Shown: positions 44,424 to 53,490, counted from the stretch's first letter. The stretch: 64,000 nucleotides of DNA from Streptomyces sp. CB01373 (GCF_002803075.1 NZ_NNBK01000025.1:1-64000); one strand, 5' to 3'. Translations and numbers: made by a program. The notes: generated by a model from the letters alone, not told the origin.

Positions 44424-45476
44424 TCAGAGCACGGCCCCGCTGTGCCGCACCCGGCCGCCAACGGCCGCGGGCACCCCCGTCGGCAGGTCCTCCGGCAGCA
44501 GGGTGCGCAGGTCGCCGACGCTGGGCAGTTCCAGGTCGGCCAGCCGTCGCGCCTGCCGGGTCACCATTTTCTCCAGCAGCTTCCGGGCGAGCCGGCCGTT
44601 GCCGAACGACCGGTCCCGCGGCAGGCCGTCCACATGGGCGTGCAGTGCGGCGAGCGCGTCGGGGTGGTACTCGTAGCCGGATGCGGACGCGTGCCGTTCG
44701 ACGATGGTGACCAGTTCGTCGGTGCTGTAGTTCTCGAACTCCACGGTCCGCGAGAAACGGGAGGCCAGGCCCGGGTTGGAGGCGAGGAACCGCTCCATCT
44801 CCTCGGTGTAGCCGGCGACGATGACCACGATCTCCTCGCGATGGTCCTCCATCAGCTTCAGCAGGGTGTCGACGGCTTCGCGCCCGAAGCCGTTGCCGGA
44901 GGCACCCTCGGGCGTGAGGGTGTACGCCTCGTCGAAGAACAGCACTCCGCCCAGCGCGCTGGTGAAGACCTCCTTGGTCAGCTGCGCGGTGTGCCCGACG
45001 TACTGGCCCACCAGATCCGCCCGCGTGACCTCCACCAGCCGGGCGGCGGGCAGCACACCGAGGGAGTGCAGCAGTTCCGCGTACAGCCGGGCCACGGTGG
45101 TCTTTCCGGTGCCGGGCGGCCCGGTGAAGACCAGATGGTGACTGATGCGCGGGGCGGGCAGCCCGGCCGCTGCCCGCTGCCGGGCGTTGGACAACAGACT
45201 GACCAGGTCGTTGACGTCGTGCTTGACCGCGCCCAGGCCCACCATGGAGTCCAGCCGTTCCAGCGGGCTCGGTTCGGCCTCACAGTCCTCGGCCGCACCG
45301 GGGGCGGCCGCCGCGTCCCCGACGTCCTGCGGCAGCAGCAGCGTCAGATCCCGCTCACCGATCTCGGCCATCCCCGCCAGCCGGAACGACTGACGGTCGA
45401 TCATGTCCTCGAACACCCCGCCGGCGTACGAGGAGACCCCGGCCTGGGCTGCCGCACGCGGTCGGGAAGGCCGCAC
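44424..45476 (-). CDS. CbbX/SpoVK-like AAA+ ATPase
   Basis: A protein of up to 350 residues. It has the Walker A motif FTGPPGTGKTTVARLY, Walker B LFFDEAYTLTPEG, the sensor and Arg finger in SNPGLASRFSRTVEFENYST, and LARKLLEKMVTRQARRL at the end. This is the CbbX family, as found in ESX/type VII ATPases and SpoVK. The first 60 residues are low in similarity. The GTG start is uncertain, and the N-terminal domain usually seen (about 250 residues in EccA-like proteins) is absent. No EsxA-like gene is nearby, so its client is unknown. Confidence 0.85.
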   Translation of the reverse strand: MRPSRPRAAAQAGVSSYAGGVFEDMIDRQSFRLAGMAEIGERDLTLLLPQDVGDAAAAPGAAEDCEAEPSPLERLDSMVGLGAVKHDVNDLVSLLSNARQRAAAGLPAPRISHHLVFTGPPGTGKTTVARLYAELLHSLGVLPAARLVEVTRADLVGQYVGHTAQLTKEVFTSALGGVLFFDEAYTLTPEGASGNGFGREAVDTLLKLMEDHREEIVVIVAGYTEEMERFLASNPGLASRFSRTVEFENYSTDELVTIVERHASASGYEYHPDALAALHAHVDGLPRDRSFGNGRLARKLLEKMVTRQARRLADLELPSVGDLRTLLPEDLPTGVPAAVGGRVRHSGAVL

Positions 45477-45641
45477 CCGACGGTGGGCCGGGGGCCGGTA
45501 TGTGACGAGGCGTCATGTGGCGGTGATGCCTTGGTGCACCGGGCCGGTCCCGCTGCCCGTACCCCGACAACGACGGCACTCGGCGACCGGTTCACCCGGC
45601 ACGAGGAAGAGTTCCCGGTCCCGGTTCGAGGGACCACGCCC

Positions 45642-45695
45642 GGCACCGCACCGGCCTTCGGCACCGCACCGGCCTTCGGCACTGCACCGGCCTTC
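45642..45695. repeat. Three tandem 18-bp repeats
   Basis: The unit GGCACCGCACCGGCCTTC is repeated three times, the third with one change. It encodes a six-residue repeat on either strand (for example AGAVPK on the minus strand). It lies between the AAA ATPase and anti-sigma genes and is not in a convincing gene. Confidence 0.8.
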
Positions 45696-45720
45696 GGTCG
45701 GGGGCCCGGAGCTCTTGGAC

Positions 45721-46071
45721 TTAGAGCTCCGGACAAAAGTGGGGCCCGGTGGCCCTCGACATCCGGTCGGCCGTGCCGTGCCGGGTGCGACCTGCTCGCG
45801 GGTGCCAGTGGTCCCGGGCGTCGGCGGCGGCCTCGTGCGGCCCCGGCGTTCTCCTCGGAGCGGTCCCGGCGCCGGTTGACGGAAGTTCTTCGAATGCGCA
45901 CAGACCGACGCTCTGGAGCAGCAGGGTCACATCGGCGAGCCGCTGCCGTTCGGCCGAGCACTCGGCACAGTGGCCGAGGTGCACGGAGTGCTCGGCGTCC
46001 AGCCCGCCGTGCCGGTACCCGAGCAGGGCCTGGACGGCCGGCTCTTCCCTGGTCTGCTCGCAGTTCACCAT
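45721..46071 (-). CDS. Zinc-finger anti-sigma factor-like protein
   Basis: A 116-residue protein starting MVNCEQTREEPAVQALLGYR. It has the anti-sigma zinc motif HSVHLGHCAECSAERQRLAD, in which an upstream His and the C-x2-C pair bind zinc. Such proteins hold ECF sigma factors inactive. There is no membrane helix, so it would be soluble. It follows the ECF sigma gene on the same strand, 250 bases downstream. That gap is unusually long for a sigma/anti-sigma pair, so it may have its own promoter. Confidence 0.72.
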   Translation of the reverse strand: MVNCEQTREEPAVQALLGYRHGGLDAEHSVHLGHCAECSAERQRLADVTLLLQSVGLCAFEELPSTGAGTAPRRTPGPHEAAADARDHWHPRAGRTRHGTADRMSRATGPHFCPEL

Positions 46072-46321
46072 GTCTCCATCGGCGTTGGCTCCGGCTGCCA
46101 CGGCTGGAACGTCCCCGCTGCCGGACCGGTTCACTCCCTCCCGCCCTGGGCGGAACGCCTCTTCCTGTCCCGCCCGGAACGGTTCCCGGCCGGGAGGTGC
46201 CGCTCGGGGCGGGAGCGGACCGGGCAGGACGGGAAGAGGGACGGCAGGGCCAGGAAGCCGGAGGGAGGGCACGCCGGTGCGGACCGCCGGCCCCATCGGC
46301 CGCGCGGTGCCCGTACCGTGG

Positions 46322-46903
46322 CTACTCGCCGAGTACGCCCCGCCGCTCCAACGCCTTGCGCAGGGCCCGCATGGCGTAGAAGGCACGGCTCTTGACGGTG
46401 CCGGGCGGGATGCCGAGGTGTTCGGCCGCCTGAGCCACGCTGCATTCCAGGTAGTACATGAGCCGGATGACTGTCCGCTGCTGCTCGTTCAGCTCCCGCA
46501 GCGCCTCCAGCACCACGTGGGAGGTGATCGTGGCGTCCATGCCGTCCCAGGCGGCGTCCAGTTCCTCGACCGGCATCAGCTCCAGCGGCCGGAGCCGTCG
46601 GGCCCGGTGATGGTCGATGACCAGGTTCCTGGTCACGGTGAACAGCCAGGGCCGGATGTGCTCGCCGCGGGTGCCCAGGAACCGTGCGTGTTTCCAGGCG
46701 CGGGCCGCCGTTTCCTGGAGGATGTCCTCCGCCTTGTGCCAGTCCCCGTCCAGCAGTCGCGCGGCGTACCGGACGAGCAAGGGCCCGTACTGCTCGTAGA
46801 TGTCCTGGATGAAAGCGTCGTGGTCGGGGTCCGACGTGACATGCCGGGCATGTGCCCGGGTTGGAGCGAGGGTGGCGATCCCCGCTTCCGCGATCCCGTT
46901 CAT
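46322..46903 (-). CDS. ECF RNA polymerase sigma factor
   Basis: A 193-residue ECF sigma factor. Region 2 spans about residues 30-95 (FIQDIYEQYGPLLVRYAARL, then KAEDILQETAARAWKHARF). Region 4 is at 125-185 (LNEQQRTVIRLMYYLECSVA, then GIPPGTVKSRAFYAMRALRK). ATG 46903 is preferred. It should direct RNA polymerase to its own regulon, under the zinc-finger anti-sigma protein that follows. Upstream lies an array of phased CTTG repeats that could bind a SARP. Confidence 0.92.
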   Translation of the reverse strand: MNGIAEAGIATLAPTRAHARHVTSDPDHDAFIQDIYEQYGPLLVRYAARLLDGDWHKAEDILQETAARAWKHARFLGTRGEHIRPWLFTVTRNLVIDHHRARRLRPLELMPVEELDAAWDGMDATITSHVVLEALRELNEQQRTVIRLMYYLECSVAQAAEHLGIPPGTVKSRAFYAMRALRKALERRGVLGE

Positions 46904-46985
46904 GGTTGTTGCCCAATCCTGTTCAGGTGTTGCGTGGCGTGTCCCCCGCACGCGCGGGAGAGTGGGCCGACACTCACCGGAAGCC

Positions 46986-47043
46986 CTTGGCCAAACCTTG
47001 TCGTCGCCTTGTCGTGTCGCTTGACGCCGCTTGCTACCGCTTG
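46986..47043. promoter_or_regulatory. Six phased CTTG direct repeats, SARP-like site
   Basis: CTTG occurs at 46986, 46997, 47008, 47020, 47030 and 47040, at intervals of 11, 11, 12, 10 and 10 bases. Read toward the sigma gene these are CAAG units followed mostly by CG or GG. SARPs bind heptameric direct repeats spaced one helical turn apart. A SARP gene lies at 59335. Confidence 0.6.
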
Positions 47044-47177
47044 CCGTGACCCGCCGCCCTTCGCCCGCCCCCTCTCGCCCGGCCGAGGACGGGAGCGAGA
47101 GCCTCCGACGGGGAGTCACCCTCGGGAAGTTCCGTGCGTCGTGAACCGATCGACGTCCGGCGCCGTTCCTGCGATGG

Positions 47178-48252
47178 GTGCCCGCATCACGCACGGCCTC
47201 CGCCTTCGCGCTCCTCGTCCTCCAGGGCGCGGTCCAGGTCTTCGCCGACGCCACGTACGCGCACCTCGCATGGCTGCCGATCTCGCTGATGGGGGCACTC
47301 GCCCTCGTCGCGGGGGCCGCCCTGGGCATGGGGATCGGGCGGACCCTGCCGTCCCCGCTCACCCCGGCCGCGCTGGCCGTGGGAGCCCTGGTGTTCACCA
47401 CTTTGCTGCGGGCAGTCGACGGAAGTGGGGATTCCGACGGCCGCGGTGCCCCACCGGATGTCGCTGCTGTCCCCGGCGGCCGCACAGGTACGCGATGTGC
47501 TTCTCACGCTCTCCGCCTCCGTGCATCTCAGGCAGGCGCTCTGGTTCCTCGGCATGGCCGCGACGGGGTTCGCCCTGCTGGCCGCCGCGACCCCGCGCGC
47601 CCGGCTGCTCGCCCTGACACTCGTCCTGGCGGGCGCGGTGGGCGCCCTGCTCGTCCTGCCCTCCGACCCGGGCCGGACGTACGTCGTCGACGAGGCCGCC
47701 GCGGCGATGCTGTGCGACGGTCCGGTGTGCGTGACGAGAGCGCACCGGGCACGCATCGACGACCTCGCGGGCCCCGGCAGGTAGGCGCTGAGCCTGCTGC
47801 ACGACGCCCTGGGCGGCCGGGCGCCGGCCTTCGTCCGAGAGCGCATCGCCGTACCGGCACCCGGCACCACGCCGCAACGGCCCCGCGACGCCGTGCTCGT
47901 CGACTTCGACGACTGGGCGATCGTGCACACCGAGGGCGAGGAGCTGACCCGCGTCCTGCTCGCCCGGGGCATGGCTCCGGCCTGCCCCGCCCGCGGCGAC
48001 GGCGAGAGCGGCACACTCGACGAGACCGTCGCGCAGAGCAGCGCGGCGGGCTGGGACCTCGGGGATCTCAGACTGCTGCCCTACAGCGGCTACTCCTTCC
48101 GCGAACAGCTCGAACTGGCCCGCCCCGTGTGGAGGGAACTCACGACGCTGCCGCGGGCCGAACAGCTCGCGCGGATCGGCGCGGCGCACGCCGCCGCGGT
48201 CTCCTGCGGGAGCGACCCTCTCGACGTGCTGGCCGGCGGTGCGTCCCGGTGA
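47178..48252 (+). pseudogene. Membrane protein with extracytoplasmic domain, degenerate
   Basis: The N-terminal frame (from GTG 47178) gives two or three helices (LAWLPISLMGALALVAGAAL and LTPAALAVGALVFTTLLRAV). Reading then continues in another frame from about 47420 (ALWFLGMAATGFALLAAATP and TLVLAGAVGALLVLPSDPGR). An outer domain follows (TYVVDEAAAAMLCDGPVCVT). A TAG at 47782 interrupts it, after which the same frame runs on (VLVDFDDWAIVHTEGEELTR and LLPYSGYSFREQLELARPVW) to 48252. One indel and one stop make the gene non-functional. I do not recognise the family. Confidence 0.6.
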
Positions 48253-48507
48253 GATGGCTGACGCTGTACGCACGCTCGCGGCGGGTGCCCGCTTCGTTCG
48301 CCGCGGTGGTGATCAGCGCGTCGGCGGTGTGGGTGCTCGCCCCGGACGGCGCATTCGCTCCGTCGCCGACCGGCGTGCCGCCGCGGGTGGTCGGCTGGCT
48401 GGCTGCTGCTGCTGCCGCCGCCCGGCACGGCCGCGGCCACCTGGACGGCCCTGGTCCTCGCGGTTGCCGGCACCGCGGCCTACGCCGTCGCCGGACCCGG
48501 ACGGTAG
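48249..48507 (+). pseudogene. Short membrane protein remnant
   Basis: A GTG overlapping the preceding stop opens VRWLTLYARSRRVPASFAAV with one membrane helix (VVISASAVWVLAPDGAFAP). Another frame then supplies a last helix (ATWTALVLAVAGTAAYAVAG) with a stop at about 48507. The two are separated by an indel near 48405. It belonged to an operon with the preceding pseudogene. Confidence 0.5.
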
Positions 48508-48606
48508 CCGCACCACGAGGACTTGCACCCCGGCGGACCCGGACCGGGACCCACACCGGGACCCGGACCCGGCCCCACACCAAGGGCGGGCCGTCCCGCC
48601 GGGACA

Positions 48607-48658
48607 CCCCGCTCAAGGCGGCCGGGTGGCAGCCGCTCGCCGGTCGTCTTGAGCGGGG
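48607..48658. terminator. Inverted repeat after the membrane pseudogenes
   Basis: CCCCGCTCAAG (48607-48617) and CTTGAGCGGGG (48648-48658) are perfect 11-bp arms with a 30-base loop that can fold further. It likely ends transcription before the DUF5707 locus. Confidence 0.55.
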
Positions 48659-48664
48659 CCGGGC

Positions 48665-49352
48665 CGCAGGCGGACCGTGTTCTCTTACCTGAGGTGTAGA
48701 CGCCTCTGTCTGTGGTCTGAGGCGGCAATCGTCTTGCGGCGTGAGGATCGTGCCGGGTGTGCGGCCCTAGGCTCGATCACATCGGGAAGGCGGCCGGTCA
48801 CCGGCTTCGACCATCGGTTGCGACCACCGTTTCATCCGCGCTTTCCCGCCCTTCACCTCGACCTTTTACATGCCATCAGGGGGATCCCTCATGTCCAAGC
48901 GTGTTCTCGTCTCGTCCGCCATCGGTGCCGTCGTTCTCGGTACGGCCGTCGCCGTGGGCGGGTACGCCATGGCTTCCGGTGCCACCCAGCTGACCGTGGA
49001 GAACGGTGCGGCCGCGTACGTCGTTCCGTCCGCCAAGGGCGCGGGCAAGTTCTCGTACACCGCGGATGTGAGCGACGACTCGGGTGTCCGCGAGGTCAGG
49101 GTCCTTGCGTGGCCGGTGAGTTCCAAGCTCGACCCGACCGAGGCGGAGCTGGAGTACGTGGATACGGCCGCGTGCCGCCCCACGTCCGATGAGACGTCCC
49201 GCTGCACCTACACCCTGAAGGTGACGCACGAGGACGCGACCTACCTCGCGAAGGGCACCTGGCAGGTGTCGGTGCTCGCGACGGCGCGGGACGGCGACAC
49301 GAAGTTCGTGCCCCGCGCGGCCACGTTCGTGGTCCGTTGACCCGTCACCGGG
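48665..49352 (+). repeat. Direct repeat containing DUF5707 gene, copy 1
   Basis: Nearly the same DNA is found at 58530-59218. The similarity covers about 220 bases of upstream sequence (for example GCAGGCGGACCGTGTTCTCT) and the whole gene, ending just after the stop at the shared TGACCCGTCACCGG. Confidence 0.85.
48891..49340 (+). CDS. DUF5707 protein, copy 1
   Basis: A 149-residue exported protein. The start MSKRVLVSSAIGAVVLGTAV is a Sec signal peptide or anchor. The mature part begins near residue 30 (LTVENGAAAYVVPSAKG) and has an Ig-like beta pattern (FSYTADVSDDSGVREVRVLA, then GTWQVSVLATARDGDTKFVP). Two cysteines (in TAACRP and SRCTYT) probably form a disulfide. It is typical of Streptomyces DUF5707 proteins. 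The function is unknown. It has its own promoter region, conserved in the second copy at 58756. Confidence 0.85.
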   Translation: MSKRVLVSSAIGAVVLGTAVAVGGYAMASGATQLTVENGAAAYVVPSAKGAGKFSYTADVSDDSGVREVRVLAWPVSSKLDPTEAELEYVDTAACRPTSDETSRCTYTLKVTHEDATYLAKGTWQVSVLATARDGDTKFVPRAATFVVR

Positions 49353-49455
49353 GCCGGACTGTAACGACACAAGAATATGCATCACATTTAGCAAATGCAT
49401 GCTCTATTGCATTCAATGGGCGGGGGCGCCGCCCGTACGGAAGTGAGGCATCCAC

Positions 49456-50688
49456 ATGACCATGACCGCCATCACCCACGCGCGCGTCTTCGACGGTGAA
49501 CGGGTCCGGGAGGAGAGCACCGTCGTGCTCGACGGCCCGGTGATCGCGGCAGTCGGGGGAGAGGTACCCGCCGGTGCGGAGATCGTCGACGCTCGCGGCG
49601 CCACCCTGCTGCCGGGCCTGTTCGACGCCCACACGCACACGTCCGAGGAGGCGCTGGCCTTCGCGCTGCGGTTCGGTGTGACGACCGAGCTGGAGATGCA
49701 GGGCGCCCAGACCCGGCCGCGCAGGGCACACATCGAGCAGAACGACGCGGTGGCCGACGTCCGGTCCGCCGGCTTCGGCATCACCCCGCCCGGCGGGCAC
49801 CCCAGCGAGCTGTTCCCCGAGGGCAAGCGGCCGGGCGGCGACGGCGACCCGGCACCCGGACACGCCGACGACCTGGTCATGCCGTTCGCGAGCACGCCCG
49901 AGGAGGCGATCGCGTTCATCCCGAAGCTCATCGAGTCCGGCTCGGACTACATCAAGTTCATGGTCGACGACGGCACGGTCGAGGGGCACCCCGGCCTGCC
50001 CTGCCTGGACCAGGCCACGCTGAACGCGGGCGTCGCCGAGGCGCGCCGGCGCGGGATGCTCACCGTCGCCCACGCCCTCACCCTGGACGCCACCCGCATG
50101 GCGGTCGAGGCCGGGGTCGACGGGCTGGTCCACATCTTCATGGACCAACCCCACACCGAGGAGATCATCCAGCTCATCGCCGGATCCGGCATGTTCGTGG
50201 TCCCCTGTGTGGTCCTCAACGCCTCCATGATGGGCATCACCGGCGAGAACCTGGCCTCCGACGAGCGGGTCGCCTCCCGGCTGGACGAGGCCTGGCTGAC
50301 CACGCTGCGCGGCAGCTTCGACCGCTACCCCCAGGGCAAGTTGGACGACGTCCTCGCCACGGTCGGGGCGCTGCACGAGGCCGGGGTCGATCTGCTCGTC
50401 GGCAGTGACGCCTCCGTGCCCGTGCCGTTCCTCGGCGGCGTCGCCCACGGCGCCAGCGTCCACGACGAGATGTGGTACCTGGTCCAGGCGGGACTGTCGC
50501 CGGTCGAGGCGCTGCGGGCCGCGACCGTGACCCCGGCGCGCCGCTTCTCCCTGGACGACCGCGGACGTATCGCCGAAGGGCTGCGCGCCGACCTGCTGCT
50601 TGTGTCCGGCGACCCCACCACCCACATCGGCCACTCGCTCGACATCCGCGCGGTCTGGCGCCGGGGCACCTGCCACTGGGCGGCGTGA
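49456..50688 (+). CDS. Amidohydrolase family protein
   Basis: A 410-residue metal-dependent hydrolase of the imidazolonepropionase-like group. The metal motif LFDAHTHTSEE is near 55-65, and a lysine or carboxylate region is in IKFMVDDGTVEG near 173. Histidines are in VAHALTLDATR and GLVHIFMDQPH. The aspartate LLVGSDASVPVPF is near 315, followed by ATVTPARRFSLDDRGRIAEG and LRADLLLVSGDP. The substrate cannot be named, but related enzymes hydrolyse cyclic amides or peptides. The upstream 100 bases are AT-rich with ATGCAT repeats, a likely regulatory region. Confidence 0.88.
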   Translation: MTMTAITHARVFDGERVREESTVVLDGPVIAAVGGEVPAGAEIVDARGATLLPGLFDAHTHTSEEALAFALRFGVTTELEMQGAQTRPRRAHIEQNDAVADVRSAGFGITPPGGHPSELFPEGKRPGGDGDPAPGHADDLVMPFASTPEEAIAFIPKLIESGSDYIKFMVDDGTVEGHPGLPCLDQATLNAGVAEARRRGMLTVAHALTLDATRMAVEAGVDGLVHIFMDQPHTEEIIQLIAGSGMFVVPCVVLNASMMGITGENLASDERVASRLDEAWLTTLRGSFDRYPQGKLDDVLATVGALHEAGVDLLVGSDASVPVPFLGGVAHGASVHDEMWYLVQAGLSPVEALRAATVTPARRFSLDDRGRIAEGLRADLLLVSGDPTTHIGHSLDIRAVWRRGTCHWAA

Positions 50689-50820
50689 CCGTGCGACCGC
50701 ACCGAATCCGCGGTGCGGCAGGCCGGAACGGGACGACGGGGAGCCGCTCCTGACCGGAGGCCGGGTACCAGTTGACCGGCACCGACCGGGCCCGGAACCG
50801 GCGAACCGCGCAGGCCCGCG

Positions 50821-51048
50821 GCGTCCGAGGTGAACGGACGACGACCCGCCACCGTCGTCCGGTATGGCGTCCGAGGTGAACGGACGACGACCCGCCACCG
50901 TCGTCCGGTATGGCGTCCGAGGTGAACGGACGACGACCCGCCACCGTCGTCCGGTACGGCGTCCGAGGTGAACGGACGACGACCGCCACCGTCGTCCGGT
51001 ACGGCGTCCGAGGTGAACGGACGACGACCGCCACGGTCGCCCGGCACA
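50821..51048. repeat. Five tandem 46-bp repeats, each with a hairpin
   Basis: Copies begin at 50821, 50867, 50913, 50959 and 51004 with the word GCGTCCGAGGTGAACGGACG. The periods are 46, 46, 46 and 45. Each unit contains perfect 9-bp arms, CGGACGACG and CGTCGTCCG, with an 8- or 9-base loop. In the last copy the right arm is degraded. The array begins 133 bases after the amidohydrolase stop and ends about 78 bases before the FAD monooxygenase start. Confidence 0.95.
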
Positions 51049-51125
51049 GCCTGGCCCCGCACACCTCGGCCCGGCAGTACGCCCCCGCACCGCCCCGTGC
51101 CCACCACCGAACCGGAGTGATTCCC

Positions 51126-52361
51126 ATGACCAGCAGACGCACCCCTCGCATCGCCGTCGTCGGCGCCGGCCCGGCGGGGCTGGTCTGTGCCCGCGTCCTC
51201 CAGCGCCACGGCATCGAGGTCACCGTGCACGAGGTGGACACCGCGACCGGGGTCCGCGAGCGGGCCGGCATCGTCGACCTCCACGCGGACCTCGGCCAGC
51301 GGGCCCTGCGCGAAGCCGGTCTGACGGCCGAACTCCATGCTGCCGCACACCCTTCGGGACCGGGCAGGCGCGTGCTCACCCCGCAGGGCGAACTCGTCGT
51401 CGACGACGAGCCCGACGAGCCCGACGAGGGCGTGGGCGCGCCCTCCGTGTTCGGCAGGGGCCGGCTCCACGCGATGCTGGCGGCCTCCCTGGAACCGGGC
51501 ACCGTCCGCTGGGGCCGGAGACTCCTCTCGGCCACCCCTCAGGGCGACGGTACCCACCGGCTCGCGTTCGACGACGGCTCCGAGGCCAGAGCCGATCTGG
51601 TCATCGGCGCCGACGGGGCCTGGTCCGCGGTCCGTCCTCTGGTCAGCGCCACCTCCCCCGCCTACACCGGGGTCACGTTCGTCGAGGCGTGGTTCCGCCA
51701 CGTCGACCGTGACCACCCGGCAGTGGCCGGACTCGTCGGCTCCGGCCAGATGATCGCCACGGGTGACGGCAAGGGCCTGATCGGCCGGCGGGTCGGCGAG
51801 CATGTCCGTGCCCGCATCGTCCTGAGTGCGGAGCCCGGCCTACGGCGCACCGGCGGCATCCCCCTGGGCGGTACCGCGGCCGTCCGCGCCGAACTGCTGG
51901 AGCGGTTCGCCGGCTACCACGAGAGGCTGCGCGTACTGATCAGGGACAACGACGGCCCGTACGTCCACCGGCCCGTCCACGTCCTGCCGCAGCCCCACAC
52001 CTGGCCCCACACCCCCGGCGTCACCCTGCTCGGTGACGCCGCCCACCTGGGGTCCCCGTTCCGCGGCGACGGCACCGGCCACGCCATGCTCGACGGCGCC
52101 GAACTCGCCCTGTGCCTGGCGTACCACGACGACCTCGGCCGGGCCGTCGCCGCCTACGAGACCGGCATGTGGGCGCGCAGGGCGAGGAACCGCGACGACG
52201 GCGCGACGCCCGCCAGGATCCTCCGAAGGACCAGCCGCGACCGCTCCGTCCTGACCGACTTCGGGACGGCCGGGCACGAGCCAGGCTGCCGCGGGGGCGA
52301 CGTCCACCTCAGCGCGGCGGCCGGTGCCCCCCGTCCGACAGCCGGCCTGCGACGAGGGTGA
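51126..52361 (+). CDS. FAD-dependent monooxygenase, TetX/aromatic-hydroxylase type
   Basis: A 411-residue class A flavoprotein monooxygenase. The dinucleotide motif IAVVGAGPAGLVCARVLQRH is at residues 9-28. The conserved DG motif DLVIGADGAWSAVRPLV is near 157, and the second FAD motif GVTLLGDAAHLGSPFRGDG lies near 298. In the usual GEGANLAM segment this protein has GDGTGHAM, a notable change next to the flavin. Members hydroxylate aromatic compounds or inactivate antibiotics such as tetracycline or rifamycin. The substrate here is unknown. The ATG has GGAG upstream, and the tandem repeat array lies directly before it. Confidence 0.88.
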   Translation: MTSRRTPRIAVVGAGPAGLVCARVLQRHGIEVTVHEVDTATGVRERAGIVDLHADLGQRALREAGLTAELHAAAHPSGPGRRVLTPQGELVVDDEPDEPDEGVGAPSVFGRGRLHAMLAASLEPGTVRWGRRLLSATPQGDGTHRLAFDDGSEARADLVIGADGAWSAVRPLVSATSPAYTGVTFVEAWFRHVDRDHPAVAGLVGSGQMIATGDGKGLIGRRVGEHVRARIVLSAEPGLRRTGGIPLGGTAAVRAELLERFAGYHERLRVLIRDNDGPYVHRPVHVLPQPHTWPHTPGVTLLGDAAHLGSPFRGDGTGHAMLDGAELALCLAYHDDLGRAVAAYETGMWARRARNRDDGATPARILRRTSRDRSVLTDFGTAGHEPGCRGGDVHLSAAAGAPRPTAGLRRG

Positions 52362-52439
52362 GCGCTCAGTCGAGGATGTGCCGCAGGCAGGACCGCGGGT
52401 CGGCGAGGTAACCGCGCCAGTGGTCGACCAGTTCGACGG

Positions 52440-52765
52440 AGGCCACGCTGGGCTTCGGGGGCGGGCTGGTGTCGGCGACGCTGCCGTCGATCGTCGTCAC
52501 GCGGGCCCCCGGCGACTCCGTCGCCATCCTCTCCGGGCTCTACAACACCATCCGCTCAGCTGCGGGTTCGGTCGCGGCCGCGGTGTTCGCGGTCGTCATG
52601 TCGGCCATGGTCACGGCGTCACCGCAAGGGGGAAGCGAGCGGACGACGGTGGTCGCGGAGTCGGCGTACACCATTGTCTGGCTGGTCTGCGCCGGCCTGG
52701 CGCTGCTCGTCGCCGTACTCGCGATCGGGGAATGGCACAAGCGTGTTCCTGCCCGCGGACGCTGA
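52440..52765 (+). pseudogene. MFS transporter, C-terminal fragment
   Basis: The frame gives the last two helices of a DHA2-type MFS transporter: GGGLVSATLPSIVVTRAPGD, then YNTIRSAAGSVAAAVFAVV, and AYTIVWLVCAGLALLVAVLA with a stop at 52765. The rest of the gene is missing. At 52367-52435 the minus strand carries another short fragment (LVDHWRGYLADPRSCLRHIL). Confidence 0.75.
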
Positions 52766-53127
52766 GCGGCCGACGGCACCGCCGCATTCCCCGGCCGGTG
52801 ACGGCGGCCCGGCAGCCGTCGCCGTGCCGGACGCGAGGACACCGAGTGAACCATGGCGGTGCTCCCGACGTTCATGGCGAACGGACGCACCTTCGGAAGA
52901 TCACGACGCGCGGTTCCCGCGACGGGCGCTGTGCCGCGCCTTCCCGGAAGTGCTCCTGCACCCACCATGTCCCGGCGTTCTCGCCGGTGTCGGACCACGC
53001 ACGACTGACACCCGGGCAGCGGGACGGCACGAGGGTCGACCTGATCAGACATCCGGGCCCACCGTCTTCGCGCCCGCCCGCACGTCCGGGACAGCAGTCC
53101 GTGAAGTTCGAGGGAGCGGAGACGTCG
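52766..53127. other. Intergenic stretch, no gene
   Basis: Nothing recognisable in either strand. The last 20 bases contain a GGAGCGGAG ribosome binding site for the DUF1304 gene. Confidence 0.4.
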
Positions 53128-53490
53128 ATGGAGACGACGACGAACGTGCTGGTCGCCCTGGTGGCCGCACTACACGTGTACATCCTGGTTCTGGAGATGT
53201 TCCTGTGGGAGAAGAAGCCAGGGCGCAGCCTCTCCGGCTTCGACGCGTCCCTGGCCCGCACCACCGCTCCGCTGGCCGCGAATCAAGGCCTCTACAACGG
53301 GTTCCTGGCCGCGGGACTGCTCTGGGGATTGGTCAGCGGGGGCCCGACCGGGTTCGGGGCCGAGGTCTTCTTCCTCTCCTGCGTGCTCGTCGCCGGCCTG
53401 TACGGCGGCCTCACCGCCAACCGGCGCATCCTCGTCGCCCAGGCACTGCCCGGAGCGCTGGCGCTCGCCGCCGTCCTGCTGACCCGCTGA
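53128..53490 (+). CDS. DUF1304 membrane protein
   Basis: A 120-residue integral membrane protein with four helices. The family-typical motif is ANQGLYNGFLAAGLLWGL near residues 50-68, with LEMFLWEKKPGRSLSGF in the first loop. Function unknown. The start is at METTTNVLVALVAALHV. The next small gene starts 34 bases after its stop, so the two are probably co-transcribed. Confidence 0.9.
   Translation: METTTNVLVALVAALHVYILVLEMFLWEKKPGRSLSGFDASLARTTAPLAANQGLYNGFLAAGLLWGLVSGGPTGFGAEVFFLSCVLVAGLYGGLTANRRILVAQALPGALALAAVLLTR

Noticed and set aside
45642..45695. 18-bp repeats as part of a repeat protein gene
   Set aside because: They lie between genes in a frame without other protein-like features.
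43968..46379. An 803-residue protein from the DoxX start
   Set aside because: Beyond the four helices the sequence is antisense to the AAA ATPase and anti-sigma genes.
50821..51048. CRISPR-like array
   Set aside because: The whole 46-bp unit repeats with no unique spacers and no cas genes are near.
51126..52361. Naming the monooxygenase a tetracycline-resistance enzyme
   Set aside because: Only the general class A flavoprotein motifs are visible, and residues by the flavin differ from TetX.
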